Source: Ophiobolus disseminans
Taxonomy: Eukaryota > Ascomycota > Dothideomycetes > Pleosporales > Phaeosphaeriaceae
DNA length: 64,000 bases
Reading direction: 5' to 3'
NCBI GenBank assembly: GCA_010093685.1
Contig: MU006243.1
Span: 380,360 to 444,359, forward strand
Both the position numbers and the translations under genes were made by a program. The notes under the pieces were generated by a model, which saw nothing but the letters and a program-made list of their open reading frames with translations, was not told the origin of the DNA and did no database searches. Below are positions 1 through 12,455 of the stretch, one piece after another. Each line of letters starts with the position of its first letter. The first letter of the stretch is position 1.

Positions 1-78
1 TCAAACACACACCTCAAATTACCCTCAACCAACCAACCACACCCGCTTATCCACCTCTCCCACAACTCCTCCACTTAT

Positions 79-2654
79 CTAAAAAGGCCAGACCCAATCC
101 TCCGTCTCCTTCGGGTCAATACCCTCATGATAAGCATAATTCTTCGCCTTAATCTGCTCATCCAGCAACTTCTCCCTCGCCGCACTGCCCTTATTGCCCA
201 GCGTAAGCATCTGATCGATAGCATCAATCGCCAGACTAAACCGATCGGTGCCGTTTCGAATAGCCAGTTCGAGCGGGGTGTCGATGTTGCCCTTCTCCCT
301 GTAGCCGCGGACCTTCAAGTTGTGCTGGCCTTTGCGGCCGTACGTGAGGCGGTGGATGAGGCCGGGATACGAGTGGAAGTTGAAGATGCAGGGCTTGTTA
401 TCTGTGAAGAGGGCTTTCCATTCGTGGGCTTCGAGGCCATGGGGATGCTCGCTGGCGTCGATGAGCTTGAGGAGGTCGACGACGTTGACGAAGCGGATTT
501 TGAGCTCGGGGAGGTGGGTGCGGAGGAGTGCGGTCGCGGCGAGGGACTCGTGGGTCGAGGTGTCGCCGCAGCATGCCATGATTACGTCGGGTTCTTCGTT
601 TTTGTCGTTGCTGGCGAATTCCCAGATTCCAATGCCCTTGGTGCAATGCGCGATGGCTTGATCCATGGTCAGGTATTGGAGATGCTCTTGCTTGTCGGCA
701 ACAACGACGTTGACGTAGTTCGAGCTGCGGAGACAGTGGTTCATGGTAGACAGCAGGCAATTCGCGTCGGGCGGGAGGTAAATCCGAACGACTTCGGGAC
801 TCTTATTTGCGATGACGTCAAGGAAGCCAGGATCTTGGTGCGTAAAGCCATTATGATCCTGTCTCCATACAGTCGATGTGAGGAGGATGTTGAGTGACGC
901 AATCTTCTGTCTCCACTCGACTTCCAAGCACTTTTCGATCCACTTGCAGTGTTGATTCACCTGATGAACGTCAGTCTAACTTTCACATGATAAACCGTAA
1001 ATCGTGGTTCACTCACCATGGAATCGATGATGTGAATGAAGGGTTCGTAGCTGTTTAGCAATCCATGTCGCCCGGAGAGAACATAGCCTTCGAGCCAGCC
1101 CTAGAACAAGTTAGCAATGCTACTCCATGTATAAAATATACTGCGGAGACTTACCTCGACAGTGTGCTCCGATAAAATCTCCATGACTCGGCCTTCGTAG
1201 GCCAAGTTACCACCATCCTCGTCCTCATCGAAGTAGTCGCCCAGCCAGACCTTCTTACTAGCCTCGTAGATCTTTTCGAGCTTGTTCGACTGGGTCTCAT
1301 CGGGGCCGAACACACGAAAGGTCTTTGGGTTCTCCTTCATTACATCGCGCAGGAACGCAGCAAAGTTTGCCATGCTACCCATCTTCGCGACTCCTCCCTT
1401 GGTGACCTCGACTTTGTACTCGCGGAAGTCGGGAACATGAAGTTTGCCGCGTATGAGTCCTCCATTTGCGACGGGATTGGCGGACATTCGCTTGTTGCCT
1501 TTCGGGGCCAATTCCTGGAGTTCTGGAACGAGCTTGCCGTCCTTGTCCCAGTGCTTCTCGGGCTCGTAGCTGCGCATCCACTCTTCGAGCAGCTTGAGCT
1601 GCGCTCTGTCTTTGAGTACGTTTGTGAGAGGAACCTGATGCGCACGCCAGTATCCTTCTGAGTAATGGCCATCGACCTTCTTGGGTCCAGTCCAGCCCTT
1701 CGGTGTGCGAAGCACAATCATTGGCCAGCGGGGTCTGAATGCTTTGCCCGAGCCACGAGCCTCCTTCTGATACTCGCGAATCTTGGTGACGCAGCGCTCC
1801 AATGTCGCTGCCATGGCCTGATGCATCGATGGCAGATCACTGCCCTCAACAAAGTAAGGTGTCCATCCATAGCCAATGAAGAGTGCTTCGAGTTCCTTGT
1901 GACTGACACGCGACAAGACGGTCGGGTTGTTGATCTTGTACCCGTTCAAGTGAAGGACCGGTAAGACCGCTCCGTCCGTGATTGGGTTGAGAAACTTGTT
2001 TGAGTGCCAGCTGGTGGCTAGGGGGCCAGTTTCAGACTCGCCATCACCAACCATGGTGAGCGCGATCAGATCGGGGTGATCGAAAACCGTGCCAAAAGCG
2101 TGAGAAATCGAGTACCCGAGCTCTCCACCCTCGTGCAAGCTACCCGGAGTCTCTGGAGTTGCATGCGATCCGATGCCACCAGGGAAAGAGAACGACTTGA
2201 AGAAGCGCCTCATGCCATTCTCGTCAGCGCTCTTGTCGGGGTAGACGTCTGAGTAAACACCCTCGAGAAAGCTGTTGGAGAGCACAGCAGGTGCGCCGTG
2301 CCCCGGTCCAGAGATGAATAGTACATCGAGGTCATATTTCTTGATTAGACGATTCATGTGGATGTATGTGAACGACTGGCCTGAATCTGAGCCCCAGTGG
2401 CCGAGAAGACGTCGCTTGAGGTGATCCAGGGTAAGTGGCTCGCGAAGTAGCGGGTTTCTCCGCAAGTAAATCATGCCTAGACACATGTACATACTGGCGT
2501 GGAAGTAGTCTGTCATCTTGGAGACTTCATCGTCGGTAAGTGGGTGCTCCGTTATATAAGCTCTCGCAGGTCCAAAGGGAGACAGGCTCAAGTGTTCGAC
2601 ATCCTCCACGACCTTTTCCGGGTCTACCGGCGCCTGCGCTATCATTGCGTCCAT
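79..2654 (-). CDS. Phosphoketolase (xylulose-5-P / fructose-6-P)
   Basis: Thiamine-diphosphate enzyme that cleaves xylulose 5-phosphate or fructose 6-phosphate with phosphate to give acetyl phosphate plus a sugar phosphate; expected in the cytosol. Three exons on the minus strand: 2654-1155, 1100-1017 and 960-79. All junctions are in phase 0 and have good GT/AG signals, giving 821 residues, the usual length of the family. The thiamine-diphosphate site GDGESETGP lies near residues 201-209. The N-terminal part carries the family's SGPGHGAPA segment, and the last exon holds the C-terminal domain. The start is the first ATG of the open frame (MDAMIAQ). Fungal phosphoketolases are known to be close to bacterial ones, but nothing here (introns, base use) looks recently transferred. 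Identification is by recognised motifs and full-length collinearity; which sugar phosphate is preferred cannot be read from the sequence. Confidence 0.93.
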
Positions 2655-3534
2655 GTTGGTGTGGTGTAAGTTAGATTTGTCTTTTGTTCTTCAAGTTGAA
2701 ACCTCGGGAAGTTGCCGATAAAATACTTGCACGGATGTCGGCGGAGGTCAACAAACTGTTGAGTTGGGGCAATGTTCGTAGCTCTGGGTATAGTGTAAGC
2801 TAGTAAAGTGTATGGAATCAAGTTTTTGCCAGAGAATGAACGACGAGCTCTTGTCAAAGCTGGCGTTTTGTTGGGTGAGCTCGAAAGCGAAGAAGGCCTG
2901 TTTTGTCATTGCCTCGGGTGAAGGCGCTCTCTTGACCATTTTGTAGCCCCACCATTGGTCTTTCACAGGCCAAAAATGCTCTAGAGGGACTATTTCATCA
3001 TAACGGGATCGTTGCGTCGAATTGAAAGGTCGTTTGCCGATGAGCGCACGATGACCTGATGAGACCTCGCCCCGCTTGGGCTATCTCGATGTGGTTAGTA
3101 GCGAGACACATTCCTGATCCTCCGTCATCAGTTATCGCAGACGCCTAACCTGAGCGACCGTTACATGTGTATGTCCAGACTATTATCTCCCACTTATCAG
3201 TAGGGCCAATGTTCACATTGGGGTTTGTGCTGTTATCACAAGTACACATAGACAGGTCGCCATCGCATCTGCATCACCTCTTCGTCCGGAACATTGCGGC
3301 TATGAGTACAGCGGCGCTCAAGCTGAGCCACAATCAAACAGTGTATGGAACCTACAAGTTTAAATATTCAAGAGCGTGACTTCACAGCAGCGAGAATGTA
3401 TATCGTCACGTTAATTCCGCATCAGCAACGAAACAGAAATCACGTAATGCATTAACGATACTATCCAAAGCCATGCAATACAAACCCATCCAATTCTACA
3501 AAACCTACTCATACACCCTAAAAACGTTTCCACT
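2655..3534. other. Intergenic: phosphoketolase promoter and UBR1 3' flank
   Basis: About 880 bp between the phosphoketolase start and the UBR1 stop, both genes being on the minus strand. It must hold the phosphoketolase promoter and 5' UTR. Short open frames here show no family signal, and I see no RNA gene or repeat. Confidence 0.5.
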
Positions 3535-6500
3535 CTACAAGCTCTCCCACCCACCATTATTGATATCACCCTCCAACCGTCTAGCAATGAGGCTCTGAAT
3601 GCCGCCTTCAAGCCAGACCTTGCGCAGCAGCGCGTCGTAGCGCTTCTGGTTGAGGAAGAGCTGGTGGTGCCGCCGGAGCGTGGGATCAACTTCGCCGTGC
3701 TTGTCCAGGTACGGCGCAACGGCCCATGTGCCGTGATCGAGGTTGAGGAAGAGGACCATGCATTTACGGATGTGGATGAAGAGGCCGATTTGGCCGCCGC
3801 ATCTGAGGGGTGTTAGGATGGGTAGATAGGGGTTTGTGTGATCTTGATAATTTTTCTTGAAAGACGCGTAAGAAGGGAGTGATAGGTGTAACTTACTTTG
3901 CTAAATGCTGGTTGCAGCCACCACGTTGCTTGTCGGTCATGCAGCACACAGCCTGACTGCACATAATTTCTCCGCAAAACAAGCAAAGCGCTGGGTCCGT
4001 CAGCTCCTTGCCTGTGGTGGGACATCTCCGCCGTATTGCCTCATCGGTCAGGGTATCGTAGTTCTTGGGCAGGCCAACGAGCTCGAAAATGGCTGGATGT
4101 GAGAGCGTAATGGTGGGTTGGACGGGGATGTTGCCTGCCTGCACCCATAGGAGGTGGCGGAGCCAACCACCAACGACCGAACGCGTGGTGTGAGCGGACG
4201 GTGTGCGACTAGCAAACGACGCGAAGATCTCATCAAGGGAAGGGAGTTTAAGAAGGGTGGAGAGGCGCGTGAGTTCGGAGTCATCGACACGCTCGAAGGA
4301 GATGCTGGATAATTCCACGCCATAACGGACGTGCATCAAGATTGCGGCTTTGCGAACGAATGGCAGCGCGTATGACGATATCATCGTCTGCATGAAGTAC
4401 AGGAAGTTCGGATTTTTGAACCGTGCGGGCACGGGCATATCGTCAATATCAAGGGAAGCGGGTGAATCTCCCATGGTGGATATGTTGTGGACAACGCAGA
4501 CGAAGAAGGGGAGATTGTTTAGTTGATCTGGCGAGAAGAAGCCATTATTGGCTTTCTCGGCATTGACGAACTGCTCCGGATGTTGGAAGCGAGGTTGCTG
4601 CCCATCAGCTCCTTGGGACCCTTTGACTGTGGTGGAAGCAAACGTATACACCACTCGGACTATTTCTGCCAAGTAGCAGAGCCGCATAATGTGGTGAATG
4701 TCGAGATTGGAAGCCTTGACTACCCCGACTGCGCATTCCGACAGAAAGATGAATGGATCTTGGCACAGCAAGGGAGCAATCCCTTTCAAGTCAAAGCTCA
4801 GCACCTCAGGGTCGAAAATTCCTGGATGGCCGACGAACAGCTGACGAGATTGCCGACGTTGGCATTCGATGTACTCTTCCAAGGTCTTGTTGGAGACATT
4901 GTTCCGAAGACTACCGACGGCAATATATGAGGAAACAGTCTCTGAGAACACCCGGAGATGTGTCAAGGTCTGCGTCGAAATTTTGTCTATCAGAGTGCCT
5001 CTAACAGAATCCGACAGCACACCTCGTTGTGCAATTTCAGCGGCTGATATCGAATTGCCTAGGGCATGTGCTAGAGAATCAGTATGCGTCAGATCTTCCA
5101 CTGCAGAGGCCGGAGTATGCGGATAGGCAAACGTTGAATGCATGCCGTTTGCGCGCAGAGTGTCCTTCAGCCTCTGGTAGACCTTGACGAGCTCTAGCAT
5201 GGGAAAGCTCTGGACCACGGCTGGGCCGCTATCGTGAGATGGAGCTCCTGGTAATTGTGACTCGTCCTGCGGAACACCTGTAAATGCTGGAACTGTAAAC
5301 CGAGGTGGCTGAGGTATAACAGACTGCGGGACCGCAAGCGCTATGTGTGTCAAGTTGAGCAGGTCAGGAAGTCGGGATGATAGAGGCTGGATAAAGTCGC
5401 GGTCACCATAGTCGTAAAGTACCTGTTGATCATGGGTGAGATCTGCCGGCGCCTTTCCAGCGCTTCCTCTGGTGCTCTTGTAGTTGGCCACCAGGTCTGA
5501 CTGTATCCACTCCTCAAACGACGATTTCGTCTCCGACACCCCGTGTACGACCTTCTTTGGCTTCCAAATAACCGGCAAGAACATATTGCCCAGCGCTTTG
5601 CAGAGCGGACACATGAACTCTTTAAGATCAAGTCGTTCTGGATGGTTCCTAGCTATCTGACTGACGTGTCGCCGCTGGGTGGCTTGGAGATAGACCTCAA
5701 AGCAGGTGTAGTGCATGATGTGTCCACACCCAGAAGTAACTGGGCCTGGCTTGACGTGTAGACGCGGGAAGCCCTTGCCTAGTTCTTGTCTTTCGGTAGC
5801 TATTCGTCCGCCAGAGGCTGTGACCTTCTCAATTGTGCGTCGATTCTTTCCGGAAACGCCAAAAGGTCGCATCTCGTCTGCTGAGCGATCAAGACTAGTA
5901 GGAGTTTGTACGACTTCATCCACCCAGTCATCATCTTGTAAGTCGGTCTGTCGCAGTATTCTGCTTTCTGAGACGTAACCAAACGTGCCATAGAGTCGAT
6001 GCTCGTCCGTGTCCTCTTGACATAGAATGCAAGTACCTGATGGGTATTTCAAGGTCTTTTCCTGCTCAACGAGTCCACCTGTTTCATCCTCGAGATCACT
6101 GAAGTCGTCTTCGCCCCAATCAAAATCTTGATTGGCCATGAATTTTCCTTGCTGCTCCTTAAAGGCTGCCATTACCTTTGCTTGTCTTTCCAACGCTTGC
6201 TTTTTCTTCAGCTCCTTCTCCTGAAGTGCGAAGCCCGATGGCGAAGCCGTATCCATCCTGTCAGTGGGCATGTTGAGCGCTGCTGCGGCAATGATGAACG
6301 AGTTCTGTTGACGTTGCTTCATCCTATGAAGTATCAGGCTGATTTTCGGCTCGCAAGCCTTGTAGACCTCCTTCTCTTGGAGCGCTCGCAACAGCGAAAG
6401 AACTGTAGGATGCTCTGGTATACCCATATTAGCGTGCTTGGTGAGAGCCGACGTAATGAAGGAGTCTGGTGCGGCTTGAGACCACTCATGCTCTTCAGTC

Positions 6501-9500
6501 TTGTCTTCGAGGACGGCTACAAGGAGCAGCTGGAGAGCGAATTGAATGTATGCCTCCACTCGCGTCGCAGGAATATTCGGGGTAACAGCCGCTGCTCTTA
6601 GCCCATAACCTAACAGGTAGTATATGACCTGAGTGAACAGTGGTGTTCTTGTAAAGGCCGATAGATCCTGGAAGAGACCTGACGGGATTGGCCGTAACTT
6701 TGGTTCATAGACGATGTCGCTAGCCTGCTTTCCCGTTTGCTTAGCCTTCCAGTTTTTGTAGGTCATTTCTGCCTCCTCCCGCTGGTTGCGGTTGTATTGG
6801 TGGAGATATGGATCGACCAACTCGAGGTATTGCTCTTTGAGCTCAAACGTGCCGCTGTCAGACAGTCCTTCTGGAGCCCGGAAACGAGTCATTTCTGCAA
6901 GAACAGCAGGAAACTCATCCATGTTTTGTATCTTGTCTGATAATCGCGCAGTCATGTCGGAAAACGAGAGCGGCTTGAAGCAGAGAACGTGAGCAAGATC
7001 TCGACGCATGGCCGTAAGATGCGACTCGTTGCTCTGTTCGGGTGGAATCAATGAAGTACGCTCACTGAGAACGATGATGAGTAGATGCACAAAATCCTCC
7101 ACCACATCAATGACTTGGGTGTCCTCAAAGCCGTGTTGGCTGGCCTCGTACTTTCCAGTCATCCAACCGGTCAAACCGTAGCGATCTATCATTGTGGCGA
7201 GGAAGACTGATGGGTTGCATAAAACCAATGCAGACTGCAGGAGAAAGATGTCCCGCTGGTGTGACACATCTCTCTGCGATACACTGCGATATTGCGTCAT
7301 CTGATGTCGCAAAGTTATTCCGTTCCTGACCCAAATCCCGGCTCTCATTTGAGCCAACCAAGCGCACACACGGAGAGGAAAGTCAAACACGGCCAGAAGG
7401 TACTCTGACGCCTCATGTAAAGGTATCGAGACACTTGCAGGACTGAAGTCGGCCTGAAGCTGGTCGTGGGAGAACAGGAGCAACGGAAGCAGCTCATCGC
7501 GCGGCATACTCCGCGCTTTGTCCAATAACCACGACAACGTGTAGTGAAGTGCATGGTGAAAGCTCATCGGTTCCTTTGCGACAACGTATTCGACAACCTT
7601 GTACGACGGCCCGAAGAAAGTAGACGGCTCGGCATCAAATTCAAGGACTGCCAGAGTCTTGAACCTGGTCTCATCTCTCAATTCAGTTTGATCGAATCGC
7701 TGCCGCTCGGCGCCTAGAGAGCTCACTGTTGCCACCTTCGCAGCCGCTCGTATTGCGCGCCGTATATTGGTAGAGTCTTGGTCGCGAGTCCACGCGAACG
7801 AGTCTGCAAAATTTCGGCAAAGTTTGTTTATCTCGCGGGTGATGAGCGATGCGCTGATCCAAGCCTCTGACTCGAATTCGAGATGCTCTCCAACAGCACG
7901 GACGTTGGGACATATTCCCTGATGGAGCTTGACTAGGTCCAAGAACTGTAGTAGATATCGCTCTTCTTCGCATATCCTTTCCTGGACAAACTCGGAGCCA
8001 AGAAGATACTTCATGTCAAGGAAGAAATGATACATTCGCCGGTTGGTGACTGCCCCCTGTTCGAAGGCCAAAGTTGCCTTCGGATCGACGTTGGATGGGT
8101 AGCCGACTTGGCGCGTCGTCAAGAATGTGTAAAGTATGGCCATTAAGTTTGTAAGGAAGTTGCCTCGCTCCACGACCTCTGACGTGATAGATGGCGTTGT
8201 CAGCATCTGAAGAGAGAGATTGATGATGGAATGGTCTGGCTCGCGATCTGCAATAAGGTAGAGCTGTGCGAGTGCGGTGTATACCCCAGCAAAGCGAAGT
8301 CCAAGGAGGCGTTTGAATTCAGGTATCGTGACTACTGTGCTAATGAACACGTCCCGTATGCCTATGCGCAGTTGCTTCCACATACGCAGGTCGTACAAGA
8401 TGAGGTGGTCGAGCCGCAAGCGCTGCCACAGATCCTCATGAGCAGGTGTTCCGGGCTTTTTGCCATAGTTCTCGGGCTTCTCCAGCCAGTAATTTGGTGG
8501 CCTCGATGGACGCAGTGGTAGCGAGCGCGTCAATGGGGTCTCTGGCACCTGCATCATTGGCTCAACATGACTGAGTGACGGAGCGCCCATGGGCTCGGTA
8601 TCTGACTCGGCTGGTGTCACGCTTTGCTCAGGTCGACCCCTTGGCGGAGCTGACGGCGGCGGTGGTGGAGGAGGGTATCCAGCCATGGTCGCCTCTGACA
8701 CTTCAAGAGCCTCGTCTGCGCTCTCGTAGGCTTCCATGTCAACATCTCCGTCGTTGTCTTGCGCGCCAACCTCGTCGATGTCCATGTCGTCATTGCCTTC
8801 TGCTGCGCCCTCGCCCTCGTCTTCCTCGTCATCGTCGGAGGCGGTGGTGTCGTCATTTGGATCGGTGCGCCGCCGTTGGATCCGTATGATTTGGGCGCGT
8901 CGTTGTATCGGTAAGAGCCCACGATAGAAGCTATCCATCTCGGCTTGATTGTCCTCCATCTCGTGGTCGTCAAGCCCATTCTTGCCGATGCTCTGATTGG
9001 AGGCCTCGCTCCCAACGCGCCACGGCTTGAGCAGCTCTTCACAGACAGTGCGTCGAAGGACATGGTTGTCGTCGCCGACACTGCAGCCCGCAATGTCTGA
9101 TATCCACTCGACAAGTGCGCCAGCCATTTGCTCGCGAAAGGTGTCGCGAGCGGATCGGATTGTGACGGTCAGCTTGATTTCTTCGATGATCTTGGCCATG
9201 CGCAGAAGCTCCTTGAGATCTGTGCGATAGACGACAGCACTACGGCCGATATCGTTGACCTCGTATGCTTTGGCGAGACCGAAGGCCAGCTTTTGCTTGC
9301 ATGCGCGTGCCACCTGGTCGCGGACGTCGTTGACCGTGTGCTTCTCGTCGTTCCACAGTACTAGACAGTACTCTTCACACTCTTCTGGATGGTCTCCCGG
9401 ATCGTACCACTTGGAAGTGAGGCGGGACTGCCGCTCGTCCTGCACAATCGACTCCTCCGACTTTGGCAAACGCAGCTGCTCGGGCGAGCAGGAGAAGACA

Positions 9501-10156
9501 TCGATGAGGTAGTCGAGGGTCCTTGCGATGGTTATGCGTATCGTCTCTAGCAGCTCGTCCGGGAGCATGGAGCCTTCTCGCGCCTTGCCCGCCGCCTTGG
9601 ACTCTGGCTCCGGGGCGGCGGCGTGGATGTTGCAGTGGACTGGGCGCACCCAGGCCTCGTCGTCTCCGCAGTCGCAGCACCCCGAGTTGCCGGGAGACAC
9701 GCTGACGAAGACGTGGTGGCCCTCGTGGTCGGACGCATCGAAGCATCGGGCGCACAGGACGCACGTGTCGTCGGCGGAGCACGTCTTGCAGCGGTATGTG
9801 GCTTCTCCGTTCTTAAAGATGTGCCCACACGGCTTCCCCCTCGCTGCGGGCGTATACTCGGCGCCCTCTACGGCGCCCTGGGCGTTACGCAGGCTCCATG
9901 GCTGCTCTGCGTCGGGGGGGAGGCCGTTGGGGAAGAAGAGCGGAAGATAGTCGCCACGGCCGGCGAGCGACTGGAAGAGCAGCTTGCGCAGCTCACGGTC
10001 GGCTGCCTCGTCGAAGCGGTAGTTGTGCCGCCGGGGCAGCTCGCGAAAGTGCCGGCATAGCTCCTGCTCCTGCAGCGAGACGTACATGGTGCGGCGCCTC
10101 AAGGTGGGACGGGTGGGATGGGTGGGATGGCGGGGCTGCGACGGGGGTCGGGGCAA
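3535..10156 (-). CDS. UBR1: E3 ubiquitin ligase UBR1 (N-recognin)
   Basis: RING-type ubiquitin ligase of the N-degron pathway: it binds proteins with destabilising N-terminal residues and sends them to the proteasome. Exon 1 is 10156-3897 and exon 2 is 3802-3535, with a 94 bp intron (GTAAGT...CTCAG) that splits a Lys codon; 2175 residues. The UBR box is at about residues 108-175 with the expected Cys/His pattern and GDDEAW. A ClpS-like segment (LWNDEKHTV) follows near 270. An acidic stretch near 430-480 leads into a poly-Pro run. The RING-H2 spans about 1375-1520, from CILCQ to CPLCKALGN. The C-terminal UBR cap (GTWAVAPYLDKHG) lies in exon 2, which confirms the splice. An in-frame ATG at 10087 (MYVSLQEQEL) is an equally possible start, because the first 23 residues are low-complexity Pro/His/Arg. 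Confidence 0.95.
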
Positions 10157-10484
10157 GGTGGCAGATGGTGCACTGGTTTGCTGCTGGAGTTGGGCGTGGA
10201 CCAGCCACTTGTAGTTGTTTAGTTGTTGAGAGCGGCTGTGAGAGGGAGAGGGAGAGGGAGGCTATGTCATATCACCAGCGAGCGCTCCGACTGGGCGGAA
10301 GTCCGAACAGGGCATGTGCGACATGAAAGACGGCAATCACCTGCAGAGATAGGGCTGGGAGCCGATTGTGCTACTTGGATATGTTTGCATTTCAGTCCAG
10401 ACTTCACGACTAACGTGTGACCACTTCATGTATTTCGCAGCTTTAGAATACACCTGGATACAGCATCCATCTCCACGCGCTGCT
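10157..10484. other. Intergenic: UBR1 promoter with GA-rich tract
   Basis: 328 bp between the UBR1 start and the QCR9 stop. It contains the GAGAGG repeat listed separately. No gene seen. Confidence 0.5.
10240..10261. repeat. GAGAGG simple repeat
   Basis: A short purine tract of GAGAGG units, about 85 bp upstream of the UBR1 start. On the UBR1 coding strand it is a CT-rich stretch, a common feature of fungal promoters near the transcription start. Confidence 0.7.
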
Positions 10485-10856
10485 CTACTCGTCGTCCTCG
10501 GCCGCCTCCATGTAGCGCTGCTTGATGTCCTTCCATTGCCGGCCCTTGTTGAGACCATTCCAGACCTTTTCTGATCCGGTATCAAAGGCTCTGCCGTCCT
10601 AGTTAGCATCCTGCCCGTCCGCGCCTGGTCATCCACCACAACGCACAGTTGCATGCCGAAAGCGGCGCCGAAGACGGTGAACAGCATGGTTGTGTTGCTG
10701 CGGAGGATCGCACTGCAGCCGGGAGTCAGTAATCCGGTTGCTGTATCGTCGACTTCTGTGCATAGGGATGCGTACTTGTAGACGTTGCCGAGCATCTGCA
10801 CAGGCTATTAGCATCGCAAGACTCTATGAGTGAACCAATTGACCTACTCCAGCCAT
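10485..10856 (-). CDS. QCR9: Cytochrome bc1 complex subunit 9
   Basis: Small single-span subunit of the mitochondrial ubiquinol-cytochrome c reductase (complex III). Four exons on the minus strand: 10856-10848, 10795-10776, 10712-10647 and 10590-10485, with introns of 52, 63 and 56 bp. The spliced product is 66 residues, starts MAGMLGNVYNAILRSN and ends in an acidic tail (AAEDDE). The hydrophobic segment (TMLFTVFGAAFGMQLAF) followed by the conserved WNGLNKGRQWKDIKQRY matches the Qcr9 family over its whole length. The unspliced frame looks like an unrelated longer protein, so this gene is easily missed. The first coding exon is only 9 bp (Met-Ala-Gly) and the second only 20 bp. It shares a 298 bp divergent promoter with PYM. 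Confidence 0.93.
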
Positions 10857-11154
10857 TGTGCGGGTTGCGTGTCAGGCTGACGAGCGTGTGGGGATGTGAA
10901 GCGGCGCTGGCGGTGATGTCCAAGGTTCGCGAGCTTCTGCGCAAGATGGACGCCAGGCGGATGCCGGGTCACGGCCATCGACCGCGCCGTGATTGGCCAG
11001 TCGGCTGCCTGCAAGAGCCTCAACCCTCGCAAACGTCGTACCCCACCACCTCCCTCAACCTCCCACACAGAGTGCACCCACCAACACGACCACGGGTAGC
11101 ACCCTGCGCGTACGACCCTGGCCAAGAAACACACTCGTTTAGCCTCCACTGAGA

Positions 11155-11730
11155 ATGCCGACTGTAGAGACGCCCGCGGTATCGCGGGCGGGCATCGCCA
11201 CGACCGCCAGCGGAGAACGCCATATTCCCTCGTCAGTCCGGCCCGATGGCACCCTGCGCAAAGAAATCCGCGTCCGCCCGGGCTACCGCCCGCCAGAAGA
11301 TGTCGAGCTCTACAAGAATAGAACTGCCGAGGGGTTCCGCAACCGGGGAAAGGCGGGTGTACCGGGCGCTGAAAGCCCAAAGCCCGAAGACGACCCCTCC
11401 AAGCTCACTGCAGCTGCGAATAAGAACGCCAAGCGCAGAGAAGCAAGGAAGAAGGCTGCAGCGGCTGCCTCGGACGGCAAGGAAGAGGAAGAGAAGCCCA
11501 CGGAGACCAAGGTTGTGGAAAAGAGCAAGGACCCGGAAGCGGAGAAAGAAAAGGACGCGAAGAAACTCATGAAGAAGCTGAGGCAGGCCAAGGAGCTCAA
11601 GGACAAGAAGGACAAGGGTGACAAGCTGCTGCCAGAGCAGTTCGAGAAGGTCATCAAGATCAACGAGCTCATTCGCCAGCTGGAAGCCTTGGGATTCGAT
11701 GCCCAGGGCGAGAAGAAGCCCGAGACCTGA
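11155..11730 (+). CDS. PYM1: PYM / WIBG exon-junction complex partner
   Basis: Homologue of PYM (partner of Y14 and Mago), a ribosome-associated factor that removes exon junction complexes from spliced mRNA. Single exon, 191 residues. The N-terminal Mago-binding domain is clear at about residues 18-52 (ERHIPSSVRPDGTLRKEIRV followed by RPGY). After it comes a highly charged Lys/Glu/Ala helix region (about 80-165) and a short conserved C-terminal segment (INELIRQLEALGF), as in the family. The start is the first ATG, directly before the conserved region. It diverges from QCR9 across a 298 bp intergenic stretch. Its presence implies that this fungus retains a working exon junction complex, in keeping with its intron-rich genes. 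Confidence 0.9.
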   Translation: MPTVETPAVSRAGIATTASGERHIPSSVRPDGTLRKEIRVRPGYRPPEDVELYKNRTAEGFRNRGKAGVPGAESPKPEDDPSKLTAAANKNAKRREARKKAAAAASDGKEEEEKPTETKVVEKSKDPEAEKEKDAKKLMKKLRQAKELKDKKDKGDKLLPEQFEKVIKINELIRQLEALGFDAQGEKKPET

Positions 11731-12455
11731 ACGACGCGGATGCAAAGCTCCCAAGCAAAGACTTAACCCCACCAACAGCTGGAGTATGACCCCATGATTG
11801 CCATACCACGGCGTCCAAGTTGCTATAATCGCTATGGCTCTTCTAGCGTATCAAAAGTTATCCTGTTTCCGGACGTCTTGTGCGCCAAACACACAAGCTC
11901 CCTGTGACACGCTCATCAAGGATATCGCGGTGCTCGAATGGATGCAGCTCGGTCTTCGTAACCCACCAAGTGAAGGCAGTGGCATATTGCACTTTTCTGC
12001 CCAAGTTCGCGTCTCCTGGAAGGGTGGCTACAGACGTGATCTAGCAGCAGCATATAGGACAATAAGAGCATGGTCACCACGAAGCCAAAGAATTTTATCT
12101 CGCCTCTCTTTCCTCGTGCCCGATTTCTCCGTTCGGTGCTCCAGCAAGGCTTGTTTTATCCTGATTTGTTCATCGGCATCACCGATATATGGAGAGTCTG
12201 GGGTTGATGATGAGGAATAACGGTACAATCTAGTAGTATACATCGGCACGACAACAATGTCCAAAGTCAACAGAAATAACCCGGAACCAAACACAAACTC
12301 TTCCAAGGCCCGGGTATATCAAACCACCAGCGCAAACTCGTCAACACAATCTCAACACTCCCGACCTTTTCACCTCTGGCCTCCATCTCTCACTTTGTTC
12401 ATCACCCACCTACCCCACCCATCCCACCCACCACCATCTTCCCACCCCCGGCCCC
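11731..12455. other. Intergenic, convergent 3' ends, pyrimidine-rich
   Basis: About 725 bp between the PYM stop (plus strand) and the flotillin stop (minus strand). Roughly 12340-12500 is a C/T- and CA-rich low-complexity tract on the plus strand, which opens spurious Pro/Ser/His-rich frames. No real gene seen. Confidence 0.5.

Noticed and set aside
127..897. 256-codon plus-strand frame
   Set aside because: Antisense shadow of the last phosphoketolase exon, with Val/Glu/Asp-rich composition typical of such shadows.
10337..10801. 154-residue minus-strand protein
   Set aside because: It reads through three introns of QCR9. Only the segment with TMLFTVFGAAFGMQL is real coding sequence.
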